NCBI RefSeq assembly: GCF_014250475.1
Contig: NZ_CP060204.1
Coordinates: forward strand, 1,005,001-1,069,000
Origin: Selenomonas timonae
GTDB taxonomy: Bacteria > Bacillota > Negativicutes > Selenomonadales > Selenomonadaceae
Length of the DNA stretch: 64,000 nt
Direction of reading: 5' to 3'
This document shows, one piece after another, positions 41,846 through 50,675 of this stretch. The notes beneath the pieces were generated by a model that worked only from the letters and a program-made list of their open reading frames with translations, ran no database searches and was not told the DNA's origin. The position numbers and the translations under genes are program-made. The stretch's first letter is position 1, and each line of letters opens with the position of its first letter.

Positions 41846-44475
41846 GCGGGGAGAAATTTGCGGTACTCGACGGGAGCAGCCTTTTCTTTCGCGCGTTCTA
41901 TGCGCTGCAGCTCCCGCCGAATGCGCGCGGCGTCCACACGAATGCGGTGCACGGCTTTGCAATGATGCTCGTGAAGCTCTTGAAGGAGCTCGCACCGACG
42001 CAGATCGTCATCGCGTTTGACAAGAGCCGCACGACGTTTCGTACGGCGCTTTATCCGGAGTACAAGGGCACGCGCGACAAGACGCCAGAGGAGCTGATCG
42101 CTCAGATTCCGCTGCTGAAGGAGCTGTCCGCGACGCTCGGCATCCCCTTCCTCGAGATGGATGACTACGAGGCGGACGACATCATCGGCACGCTCGCAAC
42201 ACAGGCGGCAGAGGCGGGGACGGAGACCATCGTCGTGACAGGTGACCGCGATGCCTTGCAGCTCATCCGTACGAATCTCACCGTCGTCCTGACGAAAAAG
42301 GGCATCAGCGACACGCGCCGCTACGATACGGCGGCGTTCGAGGAGGAGTACGGCTTCGCGCCGATTCGTCTCATCGACCTGAAGGGGCTGATGGGGGACA
42401 GCTCGGATAACATTCCGGGCGTACCCGGCGTGGGGCCAAAGACCGCAACAAAGCTGCTCCTGCAATATGAGAGCATCGAGAACGTGCTCGATCACGCCGC
42501 CGAGGTCAGCGGGAAGAAACTCAGTGCCTCGCTCGTGGAGTATCGGGATCAGGCTCTGCTCTCAAAGCAGCTCGCGACAATTGAATGCAATGTGCCGGAA
42601 CTCCGTTATGAAGCGGAGGGCTTTCGCATGCAGCCCGACCGCACAGCGCTCGATGCGTTCTGCAAAGAATACGAGCTGCGGACGGTGGGGCGCGCGTTCT
42701 CGGACTATCTCTCTGTGTCTGCGCCCACCGTCGGGGTGGAACAGTCGCTCTTTGGAGAGGAGACTGCAGCCGCTGCAGAGGCGAACCTCGAGGCGGCGGC
42801 GTTTTCCGCTGCCGATCTCGTATCGCTGCGCGCGGCGGAGGAGATTGCCGTCAGTGCGGTGTTCAGCGGCACGGCGCCCTTTGTGCAGATCGACGTGCTC
42901 GCCCTTTCCTACGGGGCGGAGCGGCGCGTGCTGCGCGCGGATGCGCCGGAGTTCGAGGAGGCGCGCGCCGTGCTTGCGGAGCGTCCCATCGTGCTCTGGA
43001 ATGCAAAGCGCTATGCGCAGGCGGGGCTTTCCGTCGGCGCGAATATCTTCGATCTCGAGCTGGCGGACTACCTCCTGCGCCCCGAGGAGAATAAGCGCGA
43101 CCTCGCGCGCGCGGCATTTGCCCACAGCGCGGACTTTCCTGCTGTCCCCGAAGAGGCGATGCAGGAACAGCGCGCCGTGCATGAGGCACTCACTGCCACG
43201 CATCTCGCCAATCTCCTGCGGGCGGCGCTCGATGGGGCGGGGCTCATGCCGCTCTATCGGGAGATCGAACTGCCGCTCGTGCCCGTACTCGCGGCGATGG
43301 AGCAGACAGGCATCTATGTGAACCGCGCGGCACTCGAGCGCGAGCTGACGGCGGCGAATGCGCGTATCGAGGCGCTCGTCACGGAGATTCACGCGCTGGC
43401 GGGCACGGAGTTCAACATCAGCTCGCCCAAGCAGCTCGGTGAGATTCTCTTTGAGCGTCTCGGGCTCGCAGAGGGCAGCAAGATCAAGAAGACGAAGACG
43501 GGCTACTCGACGAGCGCCGAGACGCTCGAGGAGCTGCGCGACCGCCATCCCATCGTGGACAAGGTGCTGACCTACCGTATGTGGACGAAGCTGCGCTCGA
43601 CCTATCTCGAGGGCATCGGCGCGCTCATCCGTCCCGCAACGGGGCGCGTGCACACAAGCTTCAACCAGACGGTGACGGCGACGGGGCGGCTCTCAAGCTC
43701 CGACCCGAATCTTCAGAACATCCCCGTGCGCACGGAGGAGGGGCGCGCCGTACGTGCGCTCTTCGAGCCGGGCGCGGGCTATGACGCACTCCTCTCGGCG
43801 GACTACTCGCAGATCGAGCTGCGCATCCTCGCGCATATGTCGGGCGACGAGACCATGATCGACGCATTCCGCACGGGACAGGACATCCACGCACGCACGG
43901 CGTCGGAGGTGTTCGGCGTACCGCTCGCGGAGGTGACGGGGGAGCAGCGCCGCCGCGCAAAGGCCGTCAACTTCGGCATCGTCTACGGGTTGAGCGACTA
44001 CGGACTCTCGCGCGACCTCGGCATTTCGCGCAAGGAGGCGGCGGGCTACATCGAACGCTACTTCGAGCGCTATCACGGCGTGCGCACATTCCTCGACAAA
44101 ATAATTGCAGATGCGCATGCAAACGGCTATGTTACGACGCTCTATGGGCGGCGGCGCGATCTGCCCGCGATCAACAGCCGCAACTTCATGCAGCGCTCCT
44201 TTGCCGAGCGCATGGCGATGAATACGCCCATCCAGGGCACAGCTGCCGATCTCATCAAGATTGCGATGATTCGCGCCTATGACGCGCTGCGTGCGGCGGG
44301 CGTGAAGAGCCGCATCCTCCTGCAGGTGCACGACGAACTCGTGCTTGAGACGGTGGAGGCGGAGATCGCGCAGGTCACGGAGATCCTGCGCGCGGCGATG
44401 AGCGGCGCGGCGGAGCTCGCCGTGCCGCTCGCCGTGGATGTGCACGTCGGGAAGAACTGGGCGGAGGCGAAATAA
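41842..44475 (+). CDS. polA: DNA polymerase I
   Basis: 877 residues, starting with GTG. The N-terminal 5'-3' exonuclease/flap domain (~1-290) has DGSSLFFRAFYAL, DDYEADDIIGTLA, VTGDRDALQLI and GDSSDNIPGVPGVGPKTA. The polymerase domain has LLSADYSQIELRILAHMSGD (motif A), RRRAKAVNFGIVYGLSDYG (motif B) and LQVHDELVLE (motif C). The intervening ~310-480 region lacks the Asp-x-Glu and later Asp residues of a 3'-5' proofreading site (the equivalent stretch reads EIAVSAVFSGTAPF), so proofreading is probably absent, as in Bacillus and Thermus Pol I. Confidence 0.96.
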   Translation: MSGEKFAVLDGSSLFFRAFYALQLPPNARGVHTNAVHGFAMMLVKLLKELAPTQIVIAFDKSRTTFRTALYPEYKGTRDKTPEELIAQIPLLKELSATLGIPFLEMDDYEADDIIGTLATQAAEAGTETIVVTGDRDALQLIRTNLTVVLTKKGISDTRRYDTAAFEEEYGFAPIRLIDLKGLMGDSSDNIPGVPGVGPKTATKLLLQYESIENVLDHAAEVSGKKLSASLVEYRDQALLSKQLATIECNVPELRYEAEGFRMQPDRTALDAFCKEYELRTVGRAFSDYLSVSAPTVGVEQSLFGEETAAAAEANLEAAAFSAADLVSLRAAEEIAVSAVFSGTAPFVQIDVLALSYGAERRVLRADAPEFEEARAVLAERPIVLWNAKRYAQAGLSVGANIFDLELADYLLRPEENKRDLARAAFAHSADFPAVPEEAMQEQRAVHEALTATHLANLLRAALDGAGLMPLYREIELPLVPVLAAMEQTGIYVNRAALERELTAANARIEALVTEIHALAGTEFNISSPKQLGEILFERLGLAEGSKIKKTKTGYSTSAETLEELRDRHPIVDKVLTYRMWTKLRSTYLEGIGALIRPATGRVHTSFNQTVTATGRLSSSDPNLQNIPVRTEEGRAVRALFEPGAGYDALLSADYSQIELRILAHMSGDETMIDAFRTGQDIHARTASEVFGVPLAEVTGEQRRRAKAVNFGIVYGLSDYGLSRDLGISRKEAAGYIERYFERYHGVRTFLDKIIADAHANGYVTTLYGRRRDLPAINSRNFMQRSFAERMAMNTPIQGTAADLIKIAMIRAYDALRAAGVKSRILLQVHDELVLETVEAEIAQVTEILRAAMSGAAELAVPLAVDVHVGKNWAEAK

Positions 44476-45081
44476 TTGCGGATCATCGGGCTCACGGGCG
44501 GCATTGCCTGCGGCAAATCCACCGTCAGCAGGGCACTGTGCGCGCTCGGCGCCGCAATCATCGACGCGGATGCGCTCGCACATGAGCTCTCGCAGCCGGG
44601 ACAGCCGATCTTCAACGCCTATGTGGAACGCTTTGGCAGGGAGATTGTGACGGCGGGCGGTACGCTCGACCGCGCGGCAATCGCCGTGCGCGTCTTTGCC
44701 GATCCTGCCGTGCGCGCCGAGGTGGATGACATTGCGCACCCACTCATCCGCATAGCGGCAGAGGAGCGTCTGCGTGCGGCACGCGCGGAGGGAAAGAAGG
44801 CAGCGGTGCTGGATGTGCCTCTGCTCTTTGAGGCGGGCTGGGATGTACTCGCCGATGAGGTATGGGTTGTTGCGCTCCCGGCAGAGGAGCAGCTCGCGCG
44901 TCTTCTCGCGCGGGACAAGTCAATGAGCGAGGGAGAGGCGCGGGCACGCATCTCCGCTCAGATGCCGCTCGCAGAGAAATGCGCGCGTGCGGACATCGTC
45001 ATCGACAACAGCGGCACAGCGAAAGAAACACGGGAATGTATTGAACAACTTTGGAGGGAACGGATCATTGGGTGTTCGTAA
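44476..45081 (+). CDS. coaE: Dephospho-CoA kinase
   Basis: 201 residues; the last step of coenzyme A synthesis. It begins (TTG start) MRIIGLTGGIACGKSTVSRA with a P-loop GGIACGKST, then AAIIDADALAHEL and VLDVPLLFEAGWD, all family motifs. It is separated from polA by no spacer and overlaps the transglycosylase gene by 14 nt. Confidence 0.95.
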   Translation: MRIIGLTGGIACGKSTVSRALCALGAAIIDADALAHELSQPGQPIFNAYVERFGREIVTAGGTLDRAAIAVRVFADPAVRAEVDDIAHPLIRIAAEERLRAARAEGKKAAVLDVPLLFEAGWDVLADEVWVVALPAEEQLARLLARDKSMSEGEARARISAQMPLAEKCARADIVIDNSGTAKETRECIEQLWRERIIGCS

Positions 45082-45643
45082 TTTGCGGCGCGTGTTTTGG
45101 TGGGGGCTGCGCGCACTCGTCGTCGCCGTCGTCGTCTTTGTCATCGTCGGCGGCTGGGGCTGGGTGGAGCGCAGCTACATCTACCCCTACGACTACCGCA
45201 GCTACATCGAGACCAGCGCTGCGCATTACCGCGCCGATCCCTATCTCGTTGCTGCCGTCATCAAGCACGAGAGCAAATTTCAGACGCGCGCCCGCTCCGA
45301 CGGCGGCGCACTCGGGCTCATGCAGCTCATGCCGCAGACCGCCGCATGGATTGCGCGGCAGCTCGACGAACCCTTTACCGAGGACTATCTCTATGACCCC
45401 GCGCTCAACATCCGCTACGGTGTCTGGTATCTTGCGGAGCTCGAAAATGAGTTCGGCGGCAACGACATCCTCGCGCTTGCCGCGTACAATGCGGGGCGCG
45501 GCAACGTGCGCGACTGGATGGAGCGCTATCATTGGAACGATCAGTTTGACGAGATCGAGGCGATCCCCTACCCCGAGACACGGCTCTACGTGCGCCGCGT
45601 GCTCGAGGACAGGGAGCAGTATAAGAGGCTCTACGACGAATGA
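45068..45643 (+). CDS. Membrane-anchored lytic transglycosylase (SLT family)
   Basis: 191 residues. TTG 45068 was chosen because TGGAGGGA (45051-45058) is 9 nt upstream. An N-terminal membrane anchor (ALVVAVVVFVIVGGWGWV) is followed by an SLT domain: VAAVIKHESKFQTRARSDGG has the catalytic Glu, then GALGLMQLMPQTAAWIA, DPALNIRYGVWYL and ALAAYNAGRGNVRDW. It cleaves the MurNAc-GlcNAc bond of peptidoglycan with anhydro-product formation. It overlaps coaE and polC. Confidence 0.92.
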   Translation: MGVRNLRRVFWWGLRALVVAVVVFVIVGGWGWVERSYIYPYDYRSYIETSAAHYRADPYLVAAVIKHESKFQTRARSDGGALGLMQLMPQTAAWIARQLDEPFTEDYLYDPALNIRYGVWYLAELENEFGGNDILALAAYNAGRGNVRDWMERYHWNDQFDEIEAIPYPETRLYVRRVLEDREQYKRLYDE

Positions 45644-48600
45644 ACAAGACCTATCGGATTCTACCCAGTGCGGAGGACATGCTCCTCCGCCTCCTGCGCG
45701 GGCTCGCCCTCTCCGACGAGGAGCGGGCGCTTTTGCGTGCGTGCGCCCTGCGCCACGTCGAGGTCTCGGCAGAGGAAAATACGTGGGAGCTTGTTATCGG
45801 AACGCCCGCTGTCCTCGATGAGGAACTGATCGCCGCGATGGCGCGGCAGGTCGAGGAGAACTACGGACTCGCGGGCGCGTACGTGCAGCAGAATGTCGTC
45901 GCGCTCGCACCTGCCATTGCGCCGCTCTGGGAGCGCGTCGTGCGCGAGGCAGCGGGGGAGGATGCCGTTCTCTTTCACACGCTACGTCAGGCGGTGTACG
46001 CGGTCGACGGCAACATCATCCGTCTCTCTGCGCCGGGCACATTCGGCGTGGAGCTGTTCGCGCAGAGCGCCGTTGCAAAGCGCGTGGAGGCTGCCGTCCG
46101 CACGCACGTCGGCTGTGCCTGTCAGGTCGTCTGCATGGAATGCGCGCTCGGCGAGATGTCAGCCCCGGATTGGACACCGCCGCCCATGCCTGCGCCCGTG
46201 AAAAGGGAAGCACCTGCCGCCTCTGCCTCCGCACGCGCTGCAAAGGGCGCAAAAACCAAGGAACTGCCCGCAGGCGTTATCATCGGGCGCGGCGTATCGG
46301 GTGAGGCGCGCGAGCTCGGCATGATCGAGGACGAGGTGAAGAACATCGTCCTCGAGGGCGAGATCTTCTCCCCGCAGGCGAACAAGCTCAAATCGGGCGC
46401 GTACATCCTCCTGCTGAAATTCGCCGACAAGACGAACGGCATTGCGTGTAAAAAATTCTTTGGCGTGCGCGGCAAGACGACGCAGGAGGACATCGACGCA
46501 GAGGTCGACCGCATCCTGAAGGCGATTGGCAAGGGCTGCGCCGTCCGCATCCAGGGCAAGATCGAATACGATAAATTTGTCAGCGACTACGTTCTTTTCA
46601 TCGACTCCATCGAAAAACGCAATGTGCCGCAGCGTGAGGACACGGCAGAGGTGAAGCGCGTCGAGCTGCACGCGCATACGAAGATGAGCGCGCTCGATGC
46701 CGTTGTCCCGCCAAAGGTGCTCGTCGAGACGGCGGCGCGCTGGGGCTGGCCGGCGGTGGCAATCACGGATCACGGCGTCGTGCAGGCATTTCCCGAGGCA
46801 ATGAACACGGCGCGCGCACTCAAGAAGAAGGGTGTCGATATCAAGATCATCTACGGTATGGAGGGCTATCTCCTCGATAAGCCCGAGGATCAGCGCGCGC
46901 ATCATATCATCTTCCTTGCGCAGAACAAGACGGGACTCTACAACCTCTACAAGCTCGTCTCGCTCTCGCACATCCGCTATTTCCGCGGCACGAAGAAGCG
47001 CGGGCGTCCATGCGTGCCGCGTGCTGTGCTCGAACAGTACCGCGAGGGCATCATCGTCGGCTCTGCGTGCGAGGCGGGCGAACTCATCCGCAGCATCGTC
47101 GCGGGGCGTCCCGACGAGGAACTTGAGGAAATCGCGAAATTCTATGACTTCCTCGAGATTCAGCCCATTCACAACAACGACTTCCTCAAGATCGACGACC
47201 GCTTCCCAATCCACACGGATGAGGATCTGAGGGACATCAACCGCAAGGTGGACGCGCTCGCAAAGAAGCTCGGCAAAATGCTGATTGCGACCTGCGACGT
47301 GCACTTCCTCAACCCAGAGGACGCCGTCTATCGCGCCATGCTGCAAAAGGCGAACGGCTACCGTGACGCGGATCGTCAGCCGCCGCTCTACCTGCGCACA
47401 ACGGACGAGATGCTCGCCGAGTTCGACTACCTCGGCGCAGAGCGCGCCTACGAGTGCGTCGTCACGAACCCGCGCAAGATCGCGGAGAGCGTCGAGCGTT
47501 TCCTCCCGATCCCGGACGAGCTCTATGCACCGATGGTGCCGGGCGCAGACCGTGAGATTCAGGAGATGTCGTACGCGCGCGCGCGCAAACTCTACGGCGA
47601 GAATCTGCCGAAGGTTGTGTCCGACCGCCTCGAGCTCGAGCTGAAACCGATCCTGCGGCACGGCTTTTCCGCGCTCTACATTATCGCGCAGCGCCTCGTC
47701 AAGAAGTCGAACGACGACGGCTACCTCGTCGGCTCGCGAGGTTCGGTCGGCTCGTCCTTCGTTGCGACCATGATCGGCGTCACCGAGGTCAACCCGTTGC
47801 CGCCACACTACCGCTGCCGCCACTGTCAGTACAACAAATTCATCGACGACGGCTCGGTCGGGAGCGGCTTTGACCTGCCGTCGATGGACTGTCCTGTCTG
47901 CGGGACGCCGCTCACAAAGGACGGGCACAACATCCCGTTTGCAGTCTTTCTGGGTTTTGACGGGGACAAGGTTCCCGATATCGATCTCAATTTCTCGGGC
48001 GATTATCAGCCAACGGCGCACAAATACACCGAAGTTCTCTTCGGCAAGATGAACGTCTTCCGCGCGGGCACGATCTCGGGTCTGCAGGACAAGAACGCCT
48101 ACGGCTACGCCATGCACTACTACGAGGATCAGGGCGAGACGAAGGGGCGGCCGTACATTGAGCATATGATGCGCGGCTGCATGGGCGTCAAGGCGACCAC
48201 GGGACAGCATGCGGGCGGCATCATGGTCGTGCCGCGTGACATGGACGTGCACTACTTCACGCCCATCCAGCGTCCCGCGAACAACATGGAGTCGGACACC
48301 CTCACCACCCATTTCGATTATCACTCCATCAGTGAGCGTCTCGTCAAGCTCGACATTCTCGGGCACGATGACCCGACCGTCATCAAGATGCTCGAGGAGC
48401 TGACCCACCGCGATCCTGAGACGATTCCCTTCGACGATCCCGCCACCATGTCCATCTTCACCTCGACCGAGGCGCTCGGCATCACGCCCGAGGAGCTCGG
48501 CGCGAACATGGGCACGTACGGCATCCCCGAGTTCCGCACCTCGTTCACGCAGAAGATGATCGACGACTCGCACCCCGACTGCTTTGCCGATCTCGTGCGC

Positions 48601-49410
48601 ATCTCGGGATTCTCCCACGGCACGAACGTCTGGCTCGGCAACGCGCAGGATCTCATCAAGGCGGGGACGAGTACGCTGAAAGACGCGATCTCTGCACGCG
48701 ATGACATCATGAACTACCTCATGCAGAACGGCATCGAGCCACTGCTCTCGTTCAAGACCATGGAGAACGTGCGAAAGGGCAGGGGCATCACTGCGGACGT
48801 CGTAGAAAAGCTGCGCGCGGGCGGCATCCCGGAGTGGTACATCGACTCCTGCCAGAAGATCAAATACCTCTTCCCGCGCGCCCACGCGACCGCCTACGTC
48901 ATGATGGGCTACCGCATCGCCTTCTGCAAGGTACACTATCCGCTCGCGTACTACGCCGCATACTTCTCCATCCGCGCCGATGAGTTCGACGCGAACATCA
49001 TCGCGAAGGGACAGGCGGCGGTCAAGGCGGCAATCGACGCACTCAACGCCGAGGCGCGTGAGCATCGCGGCAAGCTCGACAACAAAAAGCAGGACATCCT
49101 TATCGTGCTCCAACTCGCATGGGAGATGTACCTGCGCGGCTTCTCCTGCGACCCCGTTGATCTCTACGCATCCGATGCGGAGAAATTCATCCTGCGAGAG
49201 AACTCACTCCTCCCGCCGTTCACCGCACTCCCCGGCATGGGTCAGAAAGCGGCGCAGGCAATCGTCGAGGCGCGCCAATACGGACGCTTCATCTCCATCG
49301 AGGATCTCGCCACCCGCTCCCACATCCCCACCCCCGCCATCGAACTCCTGCGCACGCACGGCTGTCTCGACGGCATGATGGAGAGCAATCAGGTGGAGCT
49401 TTTTGCGTAG
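45640..49410 (+). CDS. polC: DNA polymerase III alpha subunit, PolC type, without exonuclease domain
   Basis: A 1256-residue replicative polymerase. In order: an N-terminal domain, an OB-fold (~200-340), PHP (VELHAHTKMSALDAVVPP, AVAITDHGVVQAFPEA), then the palm with VGSRGSVGSSFVATM and PDIDLNFSGDYQP (catalytic Asp residues, about 779-785). A zinc-like CRHCQYN...CPVCGTP lies between, and C-terminal HhH motifs follow. PolC is normally ~1440 residues because a DEDDh proofreading domain interrupts PHP. Here IYGMEGYLLDKPEDQRAHH runs straight into IIFLAQNKTGLYNLYKLVS, so that domain is missing. The frame is intact across the join. Confidence 0.95.
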   Translation: MNKTYRILPSAEDMLLRLLRGLALSDEERALLRACALRHVEVSAEENTWELVIGTPAVLDEELIAAMARQVEENYGLAGAYVQQNVVALAPAIAPLWERVVREAAGEDAVLFHTLRQAVYAVDGNIIRLSAPGTFGVELFAQSAVAKRVEAAVRTHVGCACQVVCMECALGEMSAPDWTPPPMPAPVKREAPAASASARAAKGAKTKELPAGVIIGRGVSGEARELGMIEDEVKNIVLEGEIFSPQANKLKSGAYILLLKFADKTNGIACKKFFGVRGKTTQEDIDAEVDRILKAIGKGCAVRIQGKIEYDKFVSDYVLFIDSIEKRNVPQREDTAEVKRVELHAHTKMSALDAVVPPKVLVETAARWGWPAVAITDHGVVQAFPEAMNTARALKKKGVDIKIIYGMEGYLLDKPEDQRAHHIIFLAQNKTGLYNLYKLVSLSHIRYFRGTKKRGRPCVPRAVLEQYREGIIVGSACEAGELIRSIVAGRPDEELEEIAKFYDFLEIQPIHNNDFLKIDDRFPIHTDEDLRDINRKVDALAKKLGKMLIATCDVHFLNPEDAVYRAMLQKANGYRDADRQPPLYLRTTDEMLAEFDYLGAERAYECVVTNPRKIAESVERFLPIPDELYAPMVPGADREIQEMSYARARKLYGENLPKVVSDRLELELKPILRHGFSALYIIAQRLVKKSNDDGYLVGSRGSVGSSFVATMIGVTEVNPLPPHYRCRHCQYNKFIDDGSVGSGFDLPSMDCPVCGTPLTKDGHNIPFAVFLGFDGDKVPDIDLNFSGDYQPTAHKYTEVLFGKMNVFRAGTISGLQDKNAYGYAMHYYEDQGETKGRPYIEHMMRGCMGVKATTGQHAGGIMVVPRDMDVHYFTPIQRPANNMESDTLTTHFDYHSISERLVKLDILGHDDPTVIKMLEELTHRDPETIPFDDPATMSIFTSTEALGITPEELGANMGTYGIPEFRTSFTQKMIDDSHPDCFADLVRISGFSHGTNVWLGNAQDLIKAGTSTLKDAISARDDIMNYLMQNGIEPLLSFKTMENVRKGRGITADVVEKLRAGGIPEWYIDSCQKIKYLFPRAHATAYVMMGYRIAFCKVHYPLAYYAAYFSIRADEFDANIIAKGQAAVKAAIDALNAEAREHRGKLDNKKQDILIVLQLAWEMYLRGFSCDPVDLYASDAEKFILRENSLLPPFTALPGMGQKAAQAIVEARQYGRFISIEDLATRSHIPTPAIELLRTHGCLDGMMESNQVELFA

Positions 49411-49435
49411 ACTTATGAAATAGTTACTAAACTCA

Positions 49436-49480
49436 CGAATGCCCCTCGGAGATTTCACGTCTCCGAGGGGCATTCGTTGT
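49436..49480. terminator. Bidirectional terminator after polC
   Basis: A 17-bp perfect stem (49436-49452 with 49460-49476) with a 7-nt loop between convergent polC and the DUF2442 gene. Confidence 0.75.
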
Positions 49481-49493
49481 GTTTATAAAATCT

Positions 49494-49808
49494 CTACGAG
49501 GCTTTCTTTATGTGCATCATCTCGTAATTTGCATATCGAGCAAAATCAGCGGCGGTCAGAGGAATCTCGACGCCATTTTCCCAGAGTTCACCTTCCGAGC
49601 AGTCGAGCTCATCCGTCCATGAAATACCATAGCCGCCCGGCTCGACCTTGACCAACTGGAACAGGGCGGGATCGCGCAGGATCTCGAACTCCGGACATTC
49701 TTCCATGAGTGCGGCGACATCGAATATTTTGTTCACATCATTCTCGAAAAAAACCAACAGACGCAGATGATCGAGCGGTATGACTTTTGTAACTTTGATG
49801 GACAGCAT
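49494..49808 (-). CDS. DUF2442 family protein
   Basis: 104 residues. The pattern IKVTKVIPLDHLRLLVFFEN followed by an acidic middle and GYGISWTDELDCSEGELWENG is typical of DUF2442, a small two-layer domain with no known activity. AAGGAG lies upstream on the minus strand. It is 25 nt behind the DUF4160 gene in the same direction. Such pairs are widespread in mobile gene pools and have been suggested to act as toxin-antitoxin-like modules; that role is inference. Confidence 0.85.
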   Translation of the reverse strand: MLSIKVTKVIPLDHLRLLVFFENDVNKIFDVAALMEECPEFEILRDPALFQLVKVEPGGYGISWTDELDCSEGELWENGVEIPLTAADFARYANYEMMHIKKAS

Positions 49809-49833
49809 GGGAACTAGCTCCTTTCGATGTGAT

Positions 49834-50085
49834 TTATTTCAGCGGAGGGAGTTTTTTCAGCTCTTTTGTATCCCACATCTGCTGAAGGTCTTTAGCAAAC
49901 GGTCTGCCCCATTCCTGCACTAATTTAACCGCTCTTGCAGGTAGGTCGCCTTCGATCATTTGCATATCTTTGATTGAAAACAGAGCGTTGTGCTCGCCGT
50001 AGATGGCGTGGATGTGGGGCGGGTTATGCTCGTTTCGGAAGAAAATCTTAATAACGATTCCGTAGAATCTGGTGATTTCCGGCAT
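49834..50085 (-). CDS. DUF4160 family protein
   Basis: 83 residues; begins MPEITRFYGIVIKIFFRNEH followed by NPPHIHAIYGEHNALFSI, the DUF4160 signature with conserved His residues. GGAGGTG lies before the ATG on the minus strand. It is the first gene of a two-gene unit with the DUF2442 gene. Function is unknown. Confidence 0.88.
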   Translation of the reverse strand: MPEITRFYGIVIKIFFRNEHNPPHIHAIYGEHNALFSIKDMQMIEGDLPARAVKLVQEWGRPFAKDLQQMWDTKELKKLPPLK

Positions 50086-50194
50086 TTTTTCACCTCCGCT
50101 ATATATATCCTATCAGAGCAGACGATGTATGACAAGCAGAGATTATTTAACTCCTTGTTTTTCTTGCGCTCTATCTCAAAAATTCGTAAAATAG

Positions 50195-50560
50195 AAGCAG
50201 AGAGGTGATGCTGACCTGCTCGCATCGGGCGCGGACTATGACAGCCTGAACCCGACCATTATCATCTTTATCTGTCCGTTCGATCCGTTTGATGCAGGAC
50301 GATATCTCTATACGTTTGAGAACCGCTGTGTCGAGGATACGGATTTACGGCTGCGGGATGATGCGCGCAAGATAGTTCTCAATACGAAGGGCACGATAGG
50401 AGAGATCGACTCCTCCATCAAGGCGTTCTTGCAGTATGTTAATGGCGTGTTGACGGCAGATCGCTTTGTGCAGGAGATTGACGAGGAGATACAGAGGGAC
50501 AAGATGATCGAAGGAGAGGCGGTGGGTTACATGACGTACGAGATGAAAATCTCACAGAAT
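50195..50560 (+). pseudogene. Remnant of an Rpn-family nuclease/transposase (PD-(D/E)XK)
   Basis: Reading from 50195 gives DLLASGADYDSLNPTIIIFI, then CPFDPFDAGRYLYTFENRC, ARKIVLNTKGTIGEIDSS, IKAFLQYVNG and, near the end, YMTYEMKIS. This is the C-terminal part of Rpn-type recombination-promoting nucleases. The N-terminal half with the nuclease residues is absent: an in-frame stop lies at 50192 and no start or RBS fits. After about 50560 the frame runs on to 50698 without family resemblance, into the flagellin promoter and start. Confidence 0.7.
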
Positions 50561-50565
50561 ATATT

Positions 50566-50592
50566 TAAGTCCCTCCCTCATTTCGACGATAT
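50566..50592 (+). promoter_or_regulatory. Sigma-28 (FliA/SigD) promoter of flagellin
   Basis: TAAG (50566-50569), a 15-nt spacer and GACGATAT (50585-50592) closely match TAAA-N15-GCCGATAT. Located 84 nt before the flagellin ATG. Confidence 0.75.
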
Positions 50593-50675
50593 AACTTTCA
50601 AGACGGCGTATCTCCGTCCATTTATGCAATTATTTCGGAACAAAACCATAGATAACAGTCAGGGAGGCAGTCTTT

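Noticed and set aside
46159-49113. 984-codon minus-strand ORF opposite polC
   Set aside because: Shadow of a GC-rich coding strand; no RBS, no domain, Arg/His/Val-rich composition typical of antisense frames.
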